Shown here: piece by piece, positions 15,201 to 21,814 of the stretch
Layout of the letters: every line of letters starts with the position of its first letter
Position numbering within the stretch: the stretch's first letter is position 1
Assembly (NCBI GenBank): GCA_964385635.1
Contig: CAYLPU010000049.1
Location: forward strand, 1-35,806
DNA length: 35,806 nucleotides
Direction: 5' to 3'
From: CAYLPU01 sp964385635
GTDB taxonomy: Bacteria; Chloroflexota; Anaerolineae; B4-G1
Made by a program: the position numbers and the translations under genes
The notes under the pieces: generated by a model
The model's input: only the letters and a program-made list of their open reading frames with translations
Told to the model about the DNA's origin: nothing
The model's database searches: none

Positions 15201-16230
15201 GTGGACTGTATGAGCGCAAGCCCACCTCATAGTGCTTGACTGCCTCCACCAGTGCATTGATGACCGTGCGGGGGCCTGCTCCCAGGTCACGTCGCATGGC
15301 GATTTGACCGATAGCATCTAGTGTATCCGCTGTGATAGGAGCAAACTTCTGGCTTTGAAAATCAAAGACTTCAGCGTATTTCTCCCACAATTGTCTGGGG
15401 AATTCCCGACCATAGATGGCTTCCACACGCAGATACAAAGAGGACTGGCGCAAACGATGAATAATATCTGCACGCATCATGTTGATGTTGGCCTCCAGGG
15501 TATATGGCATGGTAAAAATGAGGGCTAACGATCCTACCTGAGTGGGAATCTTATCGGCAAAGGCGAAAAGATCAGATAAAAAGGCCCTCATACTTGCATA
15601 TTTTTCCGCAGTTTCCTGTAACTCGTCCACGAAGACTACCAACCCGGCAAAGCCTGCTTTTTCAGTACATAGGGCGCAAACATCCATCAAAAATGCGATG
15701 ACCTGAGCCGGGGTGACGCCCAAGTTAATACGCCCGGCTTCATACGCTTCTCTGGCTTTATCCATGTCCAACCCCAGATTTGCCGCTACTTCCTCCAAAG
15801 ACTTGTCACGATACTGCTCGTAGATCCGTCGTGAATCAGGAATAAACTGACGTGGCCCTTGAGCGAATTTGTACTCTACCCACGCTGTTACCGCTTCCAG
15901 GATGTCCGACAGTTTTAGCCACTCAAATGGCGGGATGCTAAGCATGTTATGTCTCTCTTGCATCTCGCGCCAGATGTGAATGGCAGTGCTGGTTTTCCCA
16001 TAGCCGTAGTGACCAACAATGGCCCCTACGGAGCAGTGTTTATTCTTGGTAATGTTACGTTTCAGGGTATCCACGTACTTGCTCGTATCCCCCAACGACA
16101 TGTGAGTCGCCGCGTGCGCGTTATACACTTCTTCCACGCTCTGTGGAGCGCTTTTCAATCCTTCCCAGGTGAAGGTATTGATGACAGGGTCTTTGCCCTT
16201 AATCGGGGATAGTTTGTTGATGTCTATCAT
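12286..16230 (-). CDS. Giant P-loop ATPase with coiled coil (1314 residues)
   Basis: The N-terminal AAA/STAND-like domain has Walker A GHYGYGKT (residues 73-80) and Walker B GLVVFVDELQE (about 196-206). A helical middle region of about 500 residues follows, then a long coiled-coil-prone part (about 850-1240, with many Glu, Arg, Gln and Leu) and a small C-terminal winged-helix-like end (about 1260-1314). The overall plan recalls the large ATPases of BREX-like and Dnd-type loci (BrxC/PglY, DptF), but I cannot align it to any of them by eye. GGAGG precedes the ATG, which lies 2 nt after the stop of the HEPN/P-loop gene, so the two are coupled. No nuclease motif is obvious. Confidence 0.8.
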   Translation of the reverse strand: MIDINKLSPIKGKDPVINTFTWEGLKSAPQSVEEVYNAHAATHMSLGDTSKYVDTLKRNITKNKHCSVGAIVGHYGYGKTSTAIHIWREMQERHNMLSIPPFEWLKLSDILEAVTAWVEYKFAQGPRQFIPDSRRIYEQYRDKSLEEVAANLGLDMDKAREAYEAGRINLGVTPAQVIAFLMDVCALCTEKAGFAGLVVFVDELQETAEKYASMRAFLSDLFAFADKIPTQVGSLALIFTMPYTLEANINMMRADIIHRLRQSSLYLRVEAIYGREFPRQLWEKYAEVFDFQSQKFAPITADTLDAIGQIAMRRDLGAGPRTVINALVEAVKHYEVGLRSYSPLDLVDGFLESKISFEKQGKFSRSVRKALENRLVGSKPEYERTIKLLAAFPLGCSRETIKACKLSVAFDQLIESPIYGDIIYRRAEGYTLRSLLEEEVSIEPTYVRLVRDDFIRSYAPDRAHARLAMRAFHKYVLQAIFQAGMKAQLDKWQWKSESPIVGRKDTRLYELEGSFSRQYPCREVAITLRISPQPTTLVWEQGYGGINFTFELSYATDSNATSNAQFALAGHPPNEVVFQLNLMRRPSTALNIPRLPDLYPPEKMTPLFMLALLQYLDDIDDKIPALEKTGELRVVKERLVRYATEGLLGNELEVHARLGIQAVGHALVRAVFQKMCVALYPRYITLISSAQWQKHVEAYVKALRDPKVTPNIARGKEPLDTTKDYVTRLFGRTSKQTVQALITQNLATVTKLEWGKGRSENAKIWFVMHPLEQEILQLLRDSAYTDQRPEGTIRLLPAQELFEIGQKWGYRKEEIAEVIKLLSARQYVTYNSGTNSIEQLIRSVDDLRESLAEGLAAAEAEITSLQVVTDFNLQRYQSRLGRIRTSVQQLEKAEDAEELHATLRNVEFGLRKYIATAIEKRFAELRAAKGKVQPLLSAGVPDELITAIVGGQAPWSGALEDSRQRLRKRYDELIGKYKNLAQDVEKSLSDPGPVEARSDYLVELVRTHATFHEQLEQLSNQRAAMSANQSNLRAWKKLLQRSNQVHQGAVTAKASFGEAKFLDAAEGIWHQIAKEFKDAPLDTLSDHEIFSKDVAELEQEIGDWQRKRREDFMAEKQGLENALRHVGDERPMLKTNFDPYVSPEEGRENLRQEAVEHFQGILTQYEQQYQQLHSEVIYAERVQQVSGTLSADAVSTSLAKARELKNTVTIQTLSDDTGLERLTESIAGLRDTLVEMATTVQTFITKRPLEGEGENTLLCIIQENAADSTRGVELKHVILKLVADNPEFQIEQVMHDLQSLFKKNQVIIRIEPRR

Positions 16231-16232
16231 GA

Positions 16233-17669
16233 CTATTCCTCCAAGTGCTTCAAGCAGTCCCATAGATTCCGCTGATTGCCTTCAGGGATTATCATTTCCA
16301 ACTCGCGATACAACGTTGCTTTGACAATCTGAACATCTCTATCTGTTACAGCGAGGTGCAAACACGGGATGTCATCTTGCGCTTTTTGGCGTGTGAGAAT
16401 GATGGATTGCCCGATGTTACACAGTTGCAACTGTGACCGTAACGACCTGACCGCACGCCGGCTGGAATCATAACCATCCAGGACAATGAGCGGCTGCCCC
16501 TGCCAGGATCGCCAGGACGGATCACTTGCGTCGGCGTATAGCGCTTGCTTTTGTTTCTGCAGTAGCCACCCCAGAAATGTTTTGCCGGTGCCTGACGCGC
16601 CATAGATATTGACCACGTAGTAAGGTGGTTCCATCAACTTACTTAACTGCGTCCAGACTTCTTTCTGCGAGTCGGTCAGCCAGTTTTCGGTCAGGTTGGT
16701 CTTTATAAGATCGAGTGTCTTAGTGTACTTACTCACAGTCGCTCCTCGGTGATTCTGCCGGCTGCCAGAAGATGCGGTAGGACCACTATCTGGCTTGGCG
16801 CCCGTGATGATCGATTCATCAAAACTCAAATGACGCGTAGTCTCTGCGCTAGTAGGCACCTCATAAGAGCATCGCAAAACCAGTTCTCGCCTACCGGAAA
16901 GCTTGTCATAAGTGTATAGCAGACGGGTGTCGTCATCGAAGACCAAAAAGGGATAGAGTGGAACTAAACTGCCGTTCGCTGGCTGATGAAGATAAACCTG
17001 GCCGGGCGTCACCGGCTTGTCTCTCTCTAACTTGAGTGGAAACAAGGAAGTGCCAGAGTTCAGATTGGTGCCATAGTAGACGAAGTGTGGATCCCACCAC
17101 TCAACACGGTCTATGTAGACCACATGTTGTTGATGAAGAATAGGAAGATCTGCTAGCCACTGAGAGATGGCCGATTCCAGTGGCTCAAGAACTCTCTTAG
17201 CCTCACGAAGAGACAGACTGCCATGGCCAATCTTGTCGTTTCGGAACCGGACCACTGAGTCGAAAAAGTGAATCAGCTTGACTCTCCGTGGTTGGGACAC
17301 TCCTGTGATCTGGGCCAGCGCCCGATTGGCCTCAAAGATAGAATCGCCTCTGTAAATCCGGTTGGGGTCGGCAAGCAGAAAAGCCGTGTTATCAGACCGC
17401 AACGCCGCATCAAGGAGTCTAAGAAGTTTGACCCAACTGCCCAGACTGGGCCTCTCCAGTTCGGGCCGAGACTCCTCGACTTTGGAGTCCGACACCTCGT
17501 GATAAATGTAACTAGCCAGCCCAATGAGCACCAGATAGCGAGAGATTCCCTCAAAGAGGTCAATCAGTTTGCGTACGCGTTGTCGCGGTTCGTTCTCTAG
17601 ACACATCGCCTCGTAAAACTTGGCAATGGGCAGGGGATAAGACAACCTGATTTGGTCCACGACACTCAT
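16233..17669 (-). CDS. HEPN-like and P-loop ATPase fusion protein
   Basis: The 478-residue protein has an all-helical N-terminal half ending in RNDKIGH (143-149), which fits the R-N-x4-H ribonuclease motif of HEPN domains. A beta-rich linker (about 180-275) and a P-loop domain follow, with Walker A GASGTGKT (357-364) and Walker B PLIVLDGYD (393-401). HEPN proteins typically cleave RNA or act as toxins; the ATPase half could be a switch or partner-loading module. The gene starts by a 4-bp ATGA overlap with the upstream DUF4007-like gene and has AGGAG 6 nt before its ATG. It ends 2 nt before the giant ATPase. The HEPN call is from motif and helical context only. Confidence 0.7.
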   Translation of the reverse strand: MSVVDQIRLSYPLPIAKFYEAMCLENEPRQRVRKLIDLFEGISRYLVLIGLASYIYHEVSDSKVEESRPELERPSLGSWVKLLRLLDAALRSDNTAFLLADPNRIYRGDSIFEANRALAQITGVSQPRRVKLIHFFDSVVRFRNDKIGHGSLSLREAKRVLEPLESAISQWLADLPILHQQHVVYIDRVEWWDPHFVYYGTNLNSGTSLFPLKLERDKPVTPGQVYLHQPANGSLVPLYPFLVFDDDTRLLYTYDKLSGRRELVLRCSYEVPTSAETTRHLSFDESIITGAKPDSGPTASSGSRQNHRGATVSKYTKTLDLIKTNLTENWLTDSQKEVWTQLSKLMEPPYYVVNIYGASGTGKTFLGWLLQKQKQALYADASDPSWRSWQGQPLIVLDGYDSSRRAVRSLRSQLQLCNIGQSIILTRQKAQDDIPCLHLAVTDRDVQIVKATLYRELEMIIPEGNQRNLWDCLKHLEE

Positions 17670-18538
17670 CTGATCTCCTGTTCAGGTGATGCCTTCAATG
17701 GACGCGGATCTGGAGGTGTGAACGGCGCGGCTTCAGTTATCATCAAAGAAGTGCCATACGTCGTCTCCTTGCGCACCAAAGAGGAGAAAGTCAGGCTACA
17801 TATTTCAGTCATGGGCCAGAATTGCTCTGTTGCAAGCATACACACCTTGCACACTGCTTCAATTAGTGCTTCACCCATCAATAAGGGAGCACCAAATGAT
17901 AGACCTTTTACCTGGTACTGGAGCTGAATTGCCAAAAATAGTAATTCCGGGCTGCAACTCTCTCGCTTGCGGCTCAGAAGTGGGCTCTTGGAATCAGATT
18001 CGTCCTTCTTGAGCAAAAAAGGAGGATCCATTGCTGTAAGCCACGCCATCACACTGCGAATAGACAGGACATCGAAGGAGGGAGATTGCTCCGGAAATAG
18101 CAGGTTTGCTTTTTCTACTGTGTCTGCCATCAACTTCTTCGGTACAATTCGGCTGGGACTGTTTTCCCACATCATATTGCAGACTTCTTGATAGACCCAC
18201 GACCAACCCCACTGGAAATCCGGCGATCGTAACCACGCGCTGTAGTAAGCCCAATGAACAAGCTCTATGGCCAACGATGAGTTAAACTGCAGCTCATTTA
18301 GAAGATTCTCTCCGAATTCGCTTAGACTGTACCGGTAAGGTCGATGGTGTTCCTTAGTGCGATCCAAAATACCGAGAATATACCAGGATTGTGTAAGGCG
18401 GCCAATTCGCACAACGCTATCACTCAACCTAACCATAGGGACTAACTCGTTATTGGTGAAGCTGGTTCCTCCTCGAAAAAGAGGAAGTATTTCTTTCAAG
18501 TATGTTGGGTGATCAATGGTTCGTATCTCAAAAGCCAT
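17666..18538 (-). CDS. DUF4007-like protein, first gene of the ATPase cassette
   Basis: The 290-residue soluble protein has an N-terminal region (VVRIGRLTQSWYILGIL, then YSLSEFGENLL) that resembles the winged-helix part of DUF4007 proteins, in which a conserved R-L-G-V-G type segment is followed by a Thr/Ser-x-Phe-Gly end. The usual N-terminal FSGHETFPLR-type motif of DUF4007 is not present, so the relation is tentative. As I recall, DUF4007 proteins occur near DNA phosphorothioation and other restriction-type loci. GAGGAG precedes the ATG, and a good promoter lies about 155 nt upstream. It overlaps the HEPN/P-loop gene by 4 bp, so it opens the operon. Confidence 0.6.
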   Translation of the reverse strand: MAFEIRTIDHPTYLKEILPLFRGGTSFTNNELVPMVRLSDSVVRIGRLTQSWYILGILDRTKEHHRPYRYSLSEFGENLLNELQFNSSLAIELVHWAYYSAWLRSPDFQWGWSWVYQEVCNMMWENSPSRIVPKKLMADTVEKANLLFPEQSPSFDVLSIRSVMAWLTAMDPPFLLKKDESDSKSPLLSRKRESCSPELLFLAIQLQYQVKGLSFGAPLLMGEALIEAVCKVCMLATEQFWPMTEICSLTFSSLVRKETTYGTSLMITEAAPFTPPDPRPLKASPEQEIR

Positions 18539-18692
18539 TCAGGTTCTCTCCTCGACAGCAGAAATCTCTGCAATCGCCAGTATCAAGCAAGTTGGATGCA
18601 GTGGGTAAATTCATTGGCTCAAGGACCCCGGGACTTCTATTAGCCGGGCATACAGGCTGATCAAACCTAATTGCCGTTTGCCAGCTTTCCAT

Positions 18693-18721
18693 ATTATATA
18701 CCTCTCAATCGCTAGCAGCAA
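18693..18721 (-). promoter_or_regulatory. Promoter of the ATPase/HEPN cassette
   Basis: TTGCTG, 17-nt spacer and a perfect TATAAT on the minus strand. It would give a 5' leader of about 150 nt before the DUF4007-like gene. The leader contains a small CCCGG/CCGGG stem-loop near 18628-18650 and no recognisable gene. Confidence 0.55.
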
Positions 18722-18831
18722 ACCGAGATTTGACCGCTTACGCTGAGAGCAAGCCACACGGCTCGGCGACGGGATTTGGCAATCCCGCCAGAGCAAAATG
18801 AGCAACAACACCTTTCATACCGAGAACCAGC

Positions 18832-19164
18832 CTACGGCACCAGGCCAGCCATACGGAGCAAGCGGTCGGACGTGTTGCGGGCATGCAGGACTAGCAAGGG
18901 CCGCAGAGGGTCGAGTGGCCAGACGCGTCGCCACGCCAATAGTTCGCGTTGCTCGGCCGCCAGGTCTGCCAGCAGCGCCTCCGGGACATGCGGGGCGCTC
19001 CACTCGACGAACAATGCCGCCTCGCGCAGCAGATCGGCGACCAGGGCGTCATACTGGGGAAAAGCCGCACGAGAGGAGATCCGCGCCAGAGTTGAGGCCA
19101 GGTTGCCCAATTGTTTGGGCCAGTCGAATTGCCTGTACTGTTCATACAGTCGCTGCCGGTCCAT
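18832..19164 (-). CDS. Conserved hypothetical helical protein
   Basis: The 110-residue protein is rich in Leu, Ala and Arg and predicted to be all-helical (starts MDRQRLYEQYRQFDWPKQL). It resembles a small unnamed family found in cyanobacteria and Chloroflexota with the pattern YP.RLG.LA..LARI, a central FIEWTA/FVEWSA and a C-terminal SDR.L.M.GL. No catalytic motif is visible. GGAGG sits 7 nt before the ATG. It is separated by 4 nt from the short DUF5674-like gene upstream, and they probably form a two-gene operon under the promoter at 19334-19361. Confidence 0.7.
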   Translation of the reverse strand: MDRQRLYEQYRQFDWPKQLGNLASTLARISSRAAFPQYDALVADLLREAALFVEWSAPHVPEALLADLAAEQRELLAWRRVWPLDPLRPLLVLHARNTSDRLLRMAGLVP

Positions 19165-19168
19165 CAGT

Positions 19169-19300
19169 CTACCTCCAACAGTCGCCGCTTTTTAACAACG
19201 CCGCTTCACAGTCGGCGTGCAGTCCCCCACCTCCGGCCAGGATTCCTCGTTCCACATCTACGGCCAATTTGATCAGAGTTCCGTCAAAGGTTGCACTCAT
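19169..19300 (-). CDS. Short DUF5674-like protein (43 residues, probably truncated)
   Basis: A 43-residue frame starts at the ATG 19300 and reads TLIKLAVDVERGILAGGGGLHADCEAALL before a stop at 19169. The VDVERGILAxxxxLHADxEAxLL pattern is the conserved N-terminal half of DUF5674-type proteins, which are normally about 100 residues. The sequence after EAALL is foreign to the family, so this copy may be cut by deletion. It lies 4 nt ahead of the 110-residue hypothetical gene and 34 nt behind a promoter. It is a small gene that automatic callers may miss. Confidence 0.5.
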   Translation of the reverse strand: MSATFDGTLIKLAVDVERGILAGGGGLHADCEAALLKSGDCWR

Positions 19301-19333
19301 CAGTGGGCTTTTCAGACTATCTCTCAGATACTG

Positions 19334-19361
19334 ATTATAGGCAACCCGGCGAGGAGGTCAA
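19334..19361 (-). promoter_or_regulatory. Promoter of the DUF5674-like/hypothetical gene pair
   Basis: TTGACC, 16-nt spacer and TATAAT followed by CAGT on the minus strand. It is divergent from, and nearly identical in design to, the threonine aldolase promoter at 19629; element 2 lies between them. Confidence 0.6.
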
Positions 19362-19388
19362 GCGGGATCACTACAACGGACAAAGAAA

Positions 19389-19607
19389 GAAGCGGAGTTA
19401 CTACTCAGGCATAACCAGGAACACAGAGATGCGCAGAGGATGCACAGAGTTTCACGGAGAGAAAAAGACCAAGTTTGCCCATAATACCATGTTTTAGCAA
19501 AGAATACAGCGTTTGCATACGGGCTATCTCCCTATCTCTGTGGTTCTCTGTGTCTTCTCCGTGTAACTCTGTGTAGCGACTGCTGGGCTGAGTAGTTACG
19601 AAGCGGA
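19389..19607. mobile_element. Miniature inverted-repeat element 2 with 8-bp target duplication
   Basis: The element spans 19397-19599 (203 bp). Its left end GTTACTACTCAGGC is identical to that of element 1; the right end, reversed, reads GTAACTACTCAGCC (two differences). A perfect 8-bp direct repeat GAAGCGGA flanks it (19389-19396 and 19600-19607). The interior is unrelated to element 1: it carries inverted CACAGAG/CACGGAGA-type blocks (about 19418-19465 and 19535-19575). It has no coding capacity. It lies between two divergent promoters without disrupting either. Confidence 0.85.
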
Positions 19608-19628
19608 AAGAAGCGCTAGCCGGCAGTA

Positions 19629-19656
19629 TTGACCAGGACGAAATAAGGACTATAAT
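19629..19656 (+). promoter_or_regulatory. Promoter of the threonine aldolase-permease operon
   Basis: TTGACC, 16-nt spacer and TATAAT on the plus strand, about 120 nt before the coding start. The leader contains the short tandem repeat at 19719-19759 and ends with a GGGAGG ribosome site. Confidence 0.65.
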
Positions 19657-19718
19657 CAGTGAAAATCCGTCTGATCTGTGACTATCCGTGTTCCATTTTG
19701 AGTTCTTAAATCACCCCA

Positions 19719-19759
19719 CATCACGTTTCACGCATCACGTTTCACGTTTCACATTTCAC
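19719..19759. repeat. Short tandem repeat (CATCACGTTTCACG units)
   Basis: Three to four imperfect copies of CATCACGTTTCACG/CACGTTTCACG lie in the 5' leader of the aldolase gene, just before the ribosome-binding site. Confidence 0.7.
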
Positions 19760-19775
19760 TCTTTGGGAGGTAAAC

Positions 19776-20807
19776 ATGAAAATCACCGATCTGCGTAGCG
19801 ATACTGTGACCCACCCCACGCCGGAAATGCGCGAGGCGATGTACCGGGCGGAGGTGGGAGACGACGTCTTCGGGGACGACCCCACCGTCAACCGGCTGGA
19901 GGCAATGTCGGCGGAGCGGCTAGGGAAAGAGGCGGCGCTATTCGTCGCCAGCGGCACGATGGGCAACCTGGTAGCGCTCCTGACCCACTGCGGGCGGGGC
20001 GACGAGGTGATCCTGGGAGATCGCAGCCACACATTTCTCTTCGAGCAGAGTGGGATGGCAGCACTGGGGGGCATCACGCCCTGGCCCATCCTCAACCAAC
20101 CCGACGGCACACTGCGGCTGGAGGACATTGAGAGCGCGATCCGGGGGGACAATGTCCACTTCCCCCGCACGCGGTTGGTCTGCCTGGAAAACACGCACAA
20201 CACGTGCAACGGCGCGCCGCTGACGGCCGGCTACACCGCGCAGGCGGCGCATCTCGCCCACGATCACGGCCTGCACGTGCACCTGGACGGGGCGCGCATC
20301 TTCAACGCGGGGGCGGCGCTGGGGGTGGACGCGCGGGAGTTGGTGCGCGAGGTGGACTCGGTGATGTTCTGCCTCTCGAAGGGGCTGTGCGCGCCGGTCG
20401 GATCGCTCCTGTGCGGCAGCGCCGGCTTCATCGCCGAGGCGCGGCGGGCGCGGAAGGTGGTGGGCGGCGGGATGCGCCAGGCGGGGATCCTGGCGGCAGC
20501 GGGGATCGTCGCGCTGGAACAGATAGTGGGACGGCTGGCGGAAGACCACATCCGGGCGAAGCGGCTGGCGGAGGGACTGGCGCACATTCCGGGGGTGGAG
20601 GTCGCCCCGGTCACTACCAATATCCTCTACTTTCGATTGACAGAGGATGTGTCGCAGACAACGGACGAGGTGGTGGCGGCGCTGGCGGAACGGGGGGTGT
20701 TGCTGCTGGGCCGCGTGGACGGCCGCTTCCGGGCGGTGACGCACTACTGGATCACGGATGAGGACATAGAACGAGCCATACGGGCGATGGAGGAAGTCCT
20801 GACCTGA
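19776..20807 (+). CDS. ltaE: Low-specificity L-threonine aldolase
   Basis: This PLP-dependent fold-type I enzyme cleaves L-threonine and L-allo-threonine to glycine and acetaldehyde in the cytoplasm. The 343-residue length is normal. The start MKITDLRSDTVTHPTPEMR and the FVASGTMGN segment (56-63) are family hallmarks. HLDGAR lies at 169-174, and Lys202 in CLSKGLCAPVGS is the PLP Schiff-base lysine. GGGAGG precedes the ATG. Its TGA overlaps the ATG of the next gene by 1 nt, tying it to a peptide-type ABC permease pair. The promoter lies at 19629-19656. Confidence 0.95.
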   Translation: MKITDLRSDTVTHPTPEMREAMYRAEVGDDVFGDDPTVNRLEAMSAERLGKEAALFVASGTMGNLVALLTHCGRGDEVILGDRSHTFLFEQSGMAALGGITPWPILNQPDGTLRLEDIESAIRGDNVHFPRTRLVCLENTHNTCNGAPLTAGYTAQAAHLAHDHGLHVHLDGARIFNAGAALGVDARELVREVDSVMFCLSKGLCAPVGSLLCGSAGFIAEARRARKVVGGGMRQAGILAAAGIVALEQIVGRLAEDHIRAKRLAEGLAHIPGVEVAPVTTNILYFRLTEDVSQTTDEVVAALAERGVLLLGRVDGRFRAVTHYWITDEDIERAIRAMEEVLT

Positions 20808-21814
20808 TGGGGACCAACGGTGTCTCACCGCTCTCCCCCCACGGATACCGGGCCGTCTCTGGCTGGCTCATCTTTGTAGTGCGCCGCCTGCTCTTCATCG
20901 CTGGCGTGGCCTTCGCCATCGTCTACTTCTGCACATTGGGGATGCGCCTCAGCACCAATTCGACCTCCATCGGCCAACCCCGCACTGCCTGGGAACTGGC
21001 CGGCCCGGCCCTGGAGGAGACGGTCGCCTTCTTCGAAGACGTCTTCCGTGGCGACCTGGGCTACACCGTCCGGGGCATCTCGCAGCGCACCCGGGTGCCG
21101 GTGACGGAGGTGCTGGCCGACACTTATGTCGAAAGCGCACAACTGCTGGTCGTAGCCATCGCGCTGGCGACGGTGATCGGCATCGGTGCCGGTGGGCTGG
21201 CAGCCGTCCGTCGCCACTCCCCGCTGGCTCTCTCCACTCTCACCTTGACAGTGATCGGCGTTTCGATCCCCAGTTTTTTCCTTGCCTTGCTGCTGCGAGT
21301 GGCAGACATCACGTTCTACCAACGCACCGGCATCGGCCTGGTGCCCGTCTTCGGCTCCAGTATGGACCGCACCCAGAGCCTGCTGCCCCACGTGACATTC
21401 CCCGCGCTGGTGTTGGCAGCCCGCCCCCTGGCCCACATCACTCGCGTCACGTTCGTCTCCATCTCCGAGATCCTGGGGCGAGACTTCATCCGCACCGCTC
21501 GCGCCAAGGGACTCGGCTCCAGCGTCGTCTTCTGGCGGCACGCGCTGCGCAACGCGGGAGTCAGCGTCCTCACCGCCGTGGTCGTCTCGCTGCGCTTTGC
21601 CCTGGGAAGCCTACCGGTGGTGGAGATATTCTTCGAGTGGCCCGGCGTGGGCTTCACGATGCTCAACGCCATCTACCGGGGGGAGATCAACGTGGTCGCT
21701 CCGCTGGGGTTGAGCCTGGGCATGACGTTCCTGCTGATCACTCTGTCGCTGGACCTGATCTACCGCTTGATTGACCCGCGCCTGCGCACGCAGGGCAACG
21801 GAGGCGGCGCGTGA
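20807..21814 (+). CDS. ABC transporter permease, dipeptide/oligopeptide type (DppB/OppB-like)
   Basis: This 335-residue integral membrane permease has an N-terminal helix (about residues 19-42), a periplasmic segment, and five further helices with the EAA-type cytoplasmic loop (FIRTARAKGLGSSVVFWRHALRNAG). The C-terminus YRLIDPRLR is typical of DppB/OppB. It forms one half of a peptide or nickel-type importer channel. The periplasmic part is shorter than in classical OppB. It overlaps the following permease gene by 4 bp (GTGA). No ATPase or substrate-binding protein gene is found nearby, so these must be encoded elsewhere. Confidence 0.9.
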   Translation: MGTNGVSPLSPHGYRAVSGWLIFVVRRLLFIAGVAFAIVYFCTLGMRLSTNSTSIGQPRTAWELAGPALEETVAFFEDVFRGDLGYTVRGISQRTRVPVTEVLADTYVESAQLLVVAIALATVIGIGAGGLAAVRRHSPLALSTLTLTVIGVSIPSFFLALLLRVADITFYQRTGIGLVPVFGSSMDRTQSLLPHVTFPALVLAARPLAHITRVTFVSISEILGRDFIRTARAKGLGSSVVFWRHALRNAGVSVLTAVVVSLRFALGSLPVVEIFFEWPGVGFTMLNAIYRGEINVVAPLGLSLGMTFLLITLSLDLIYRLIDPRLRTQGNGGGA

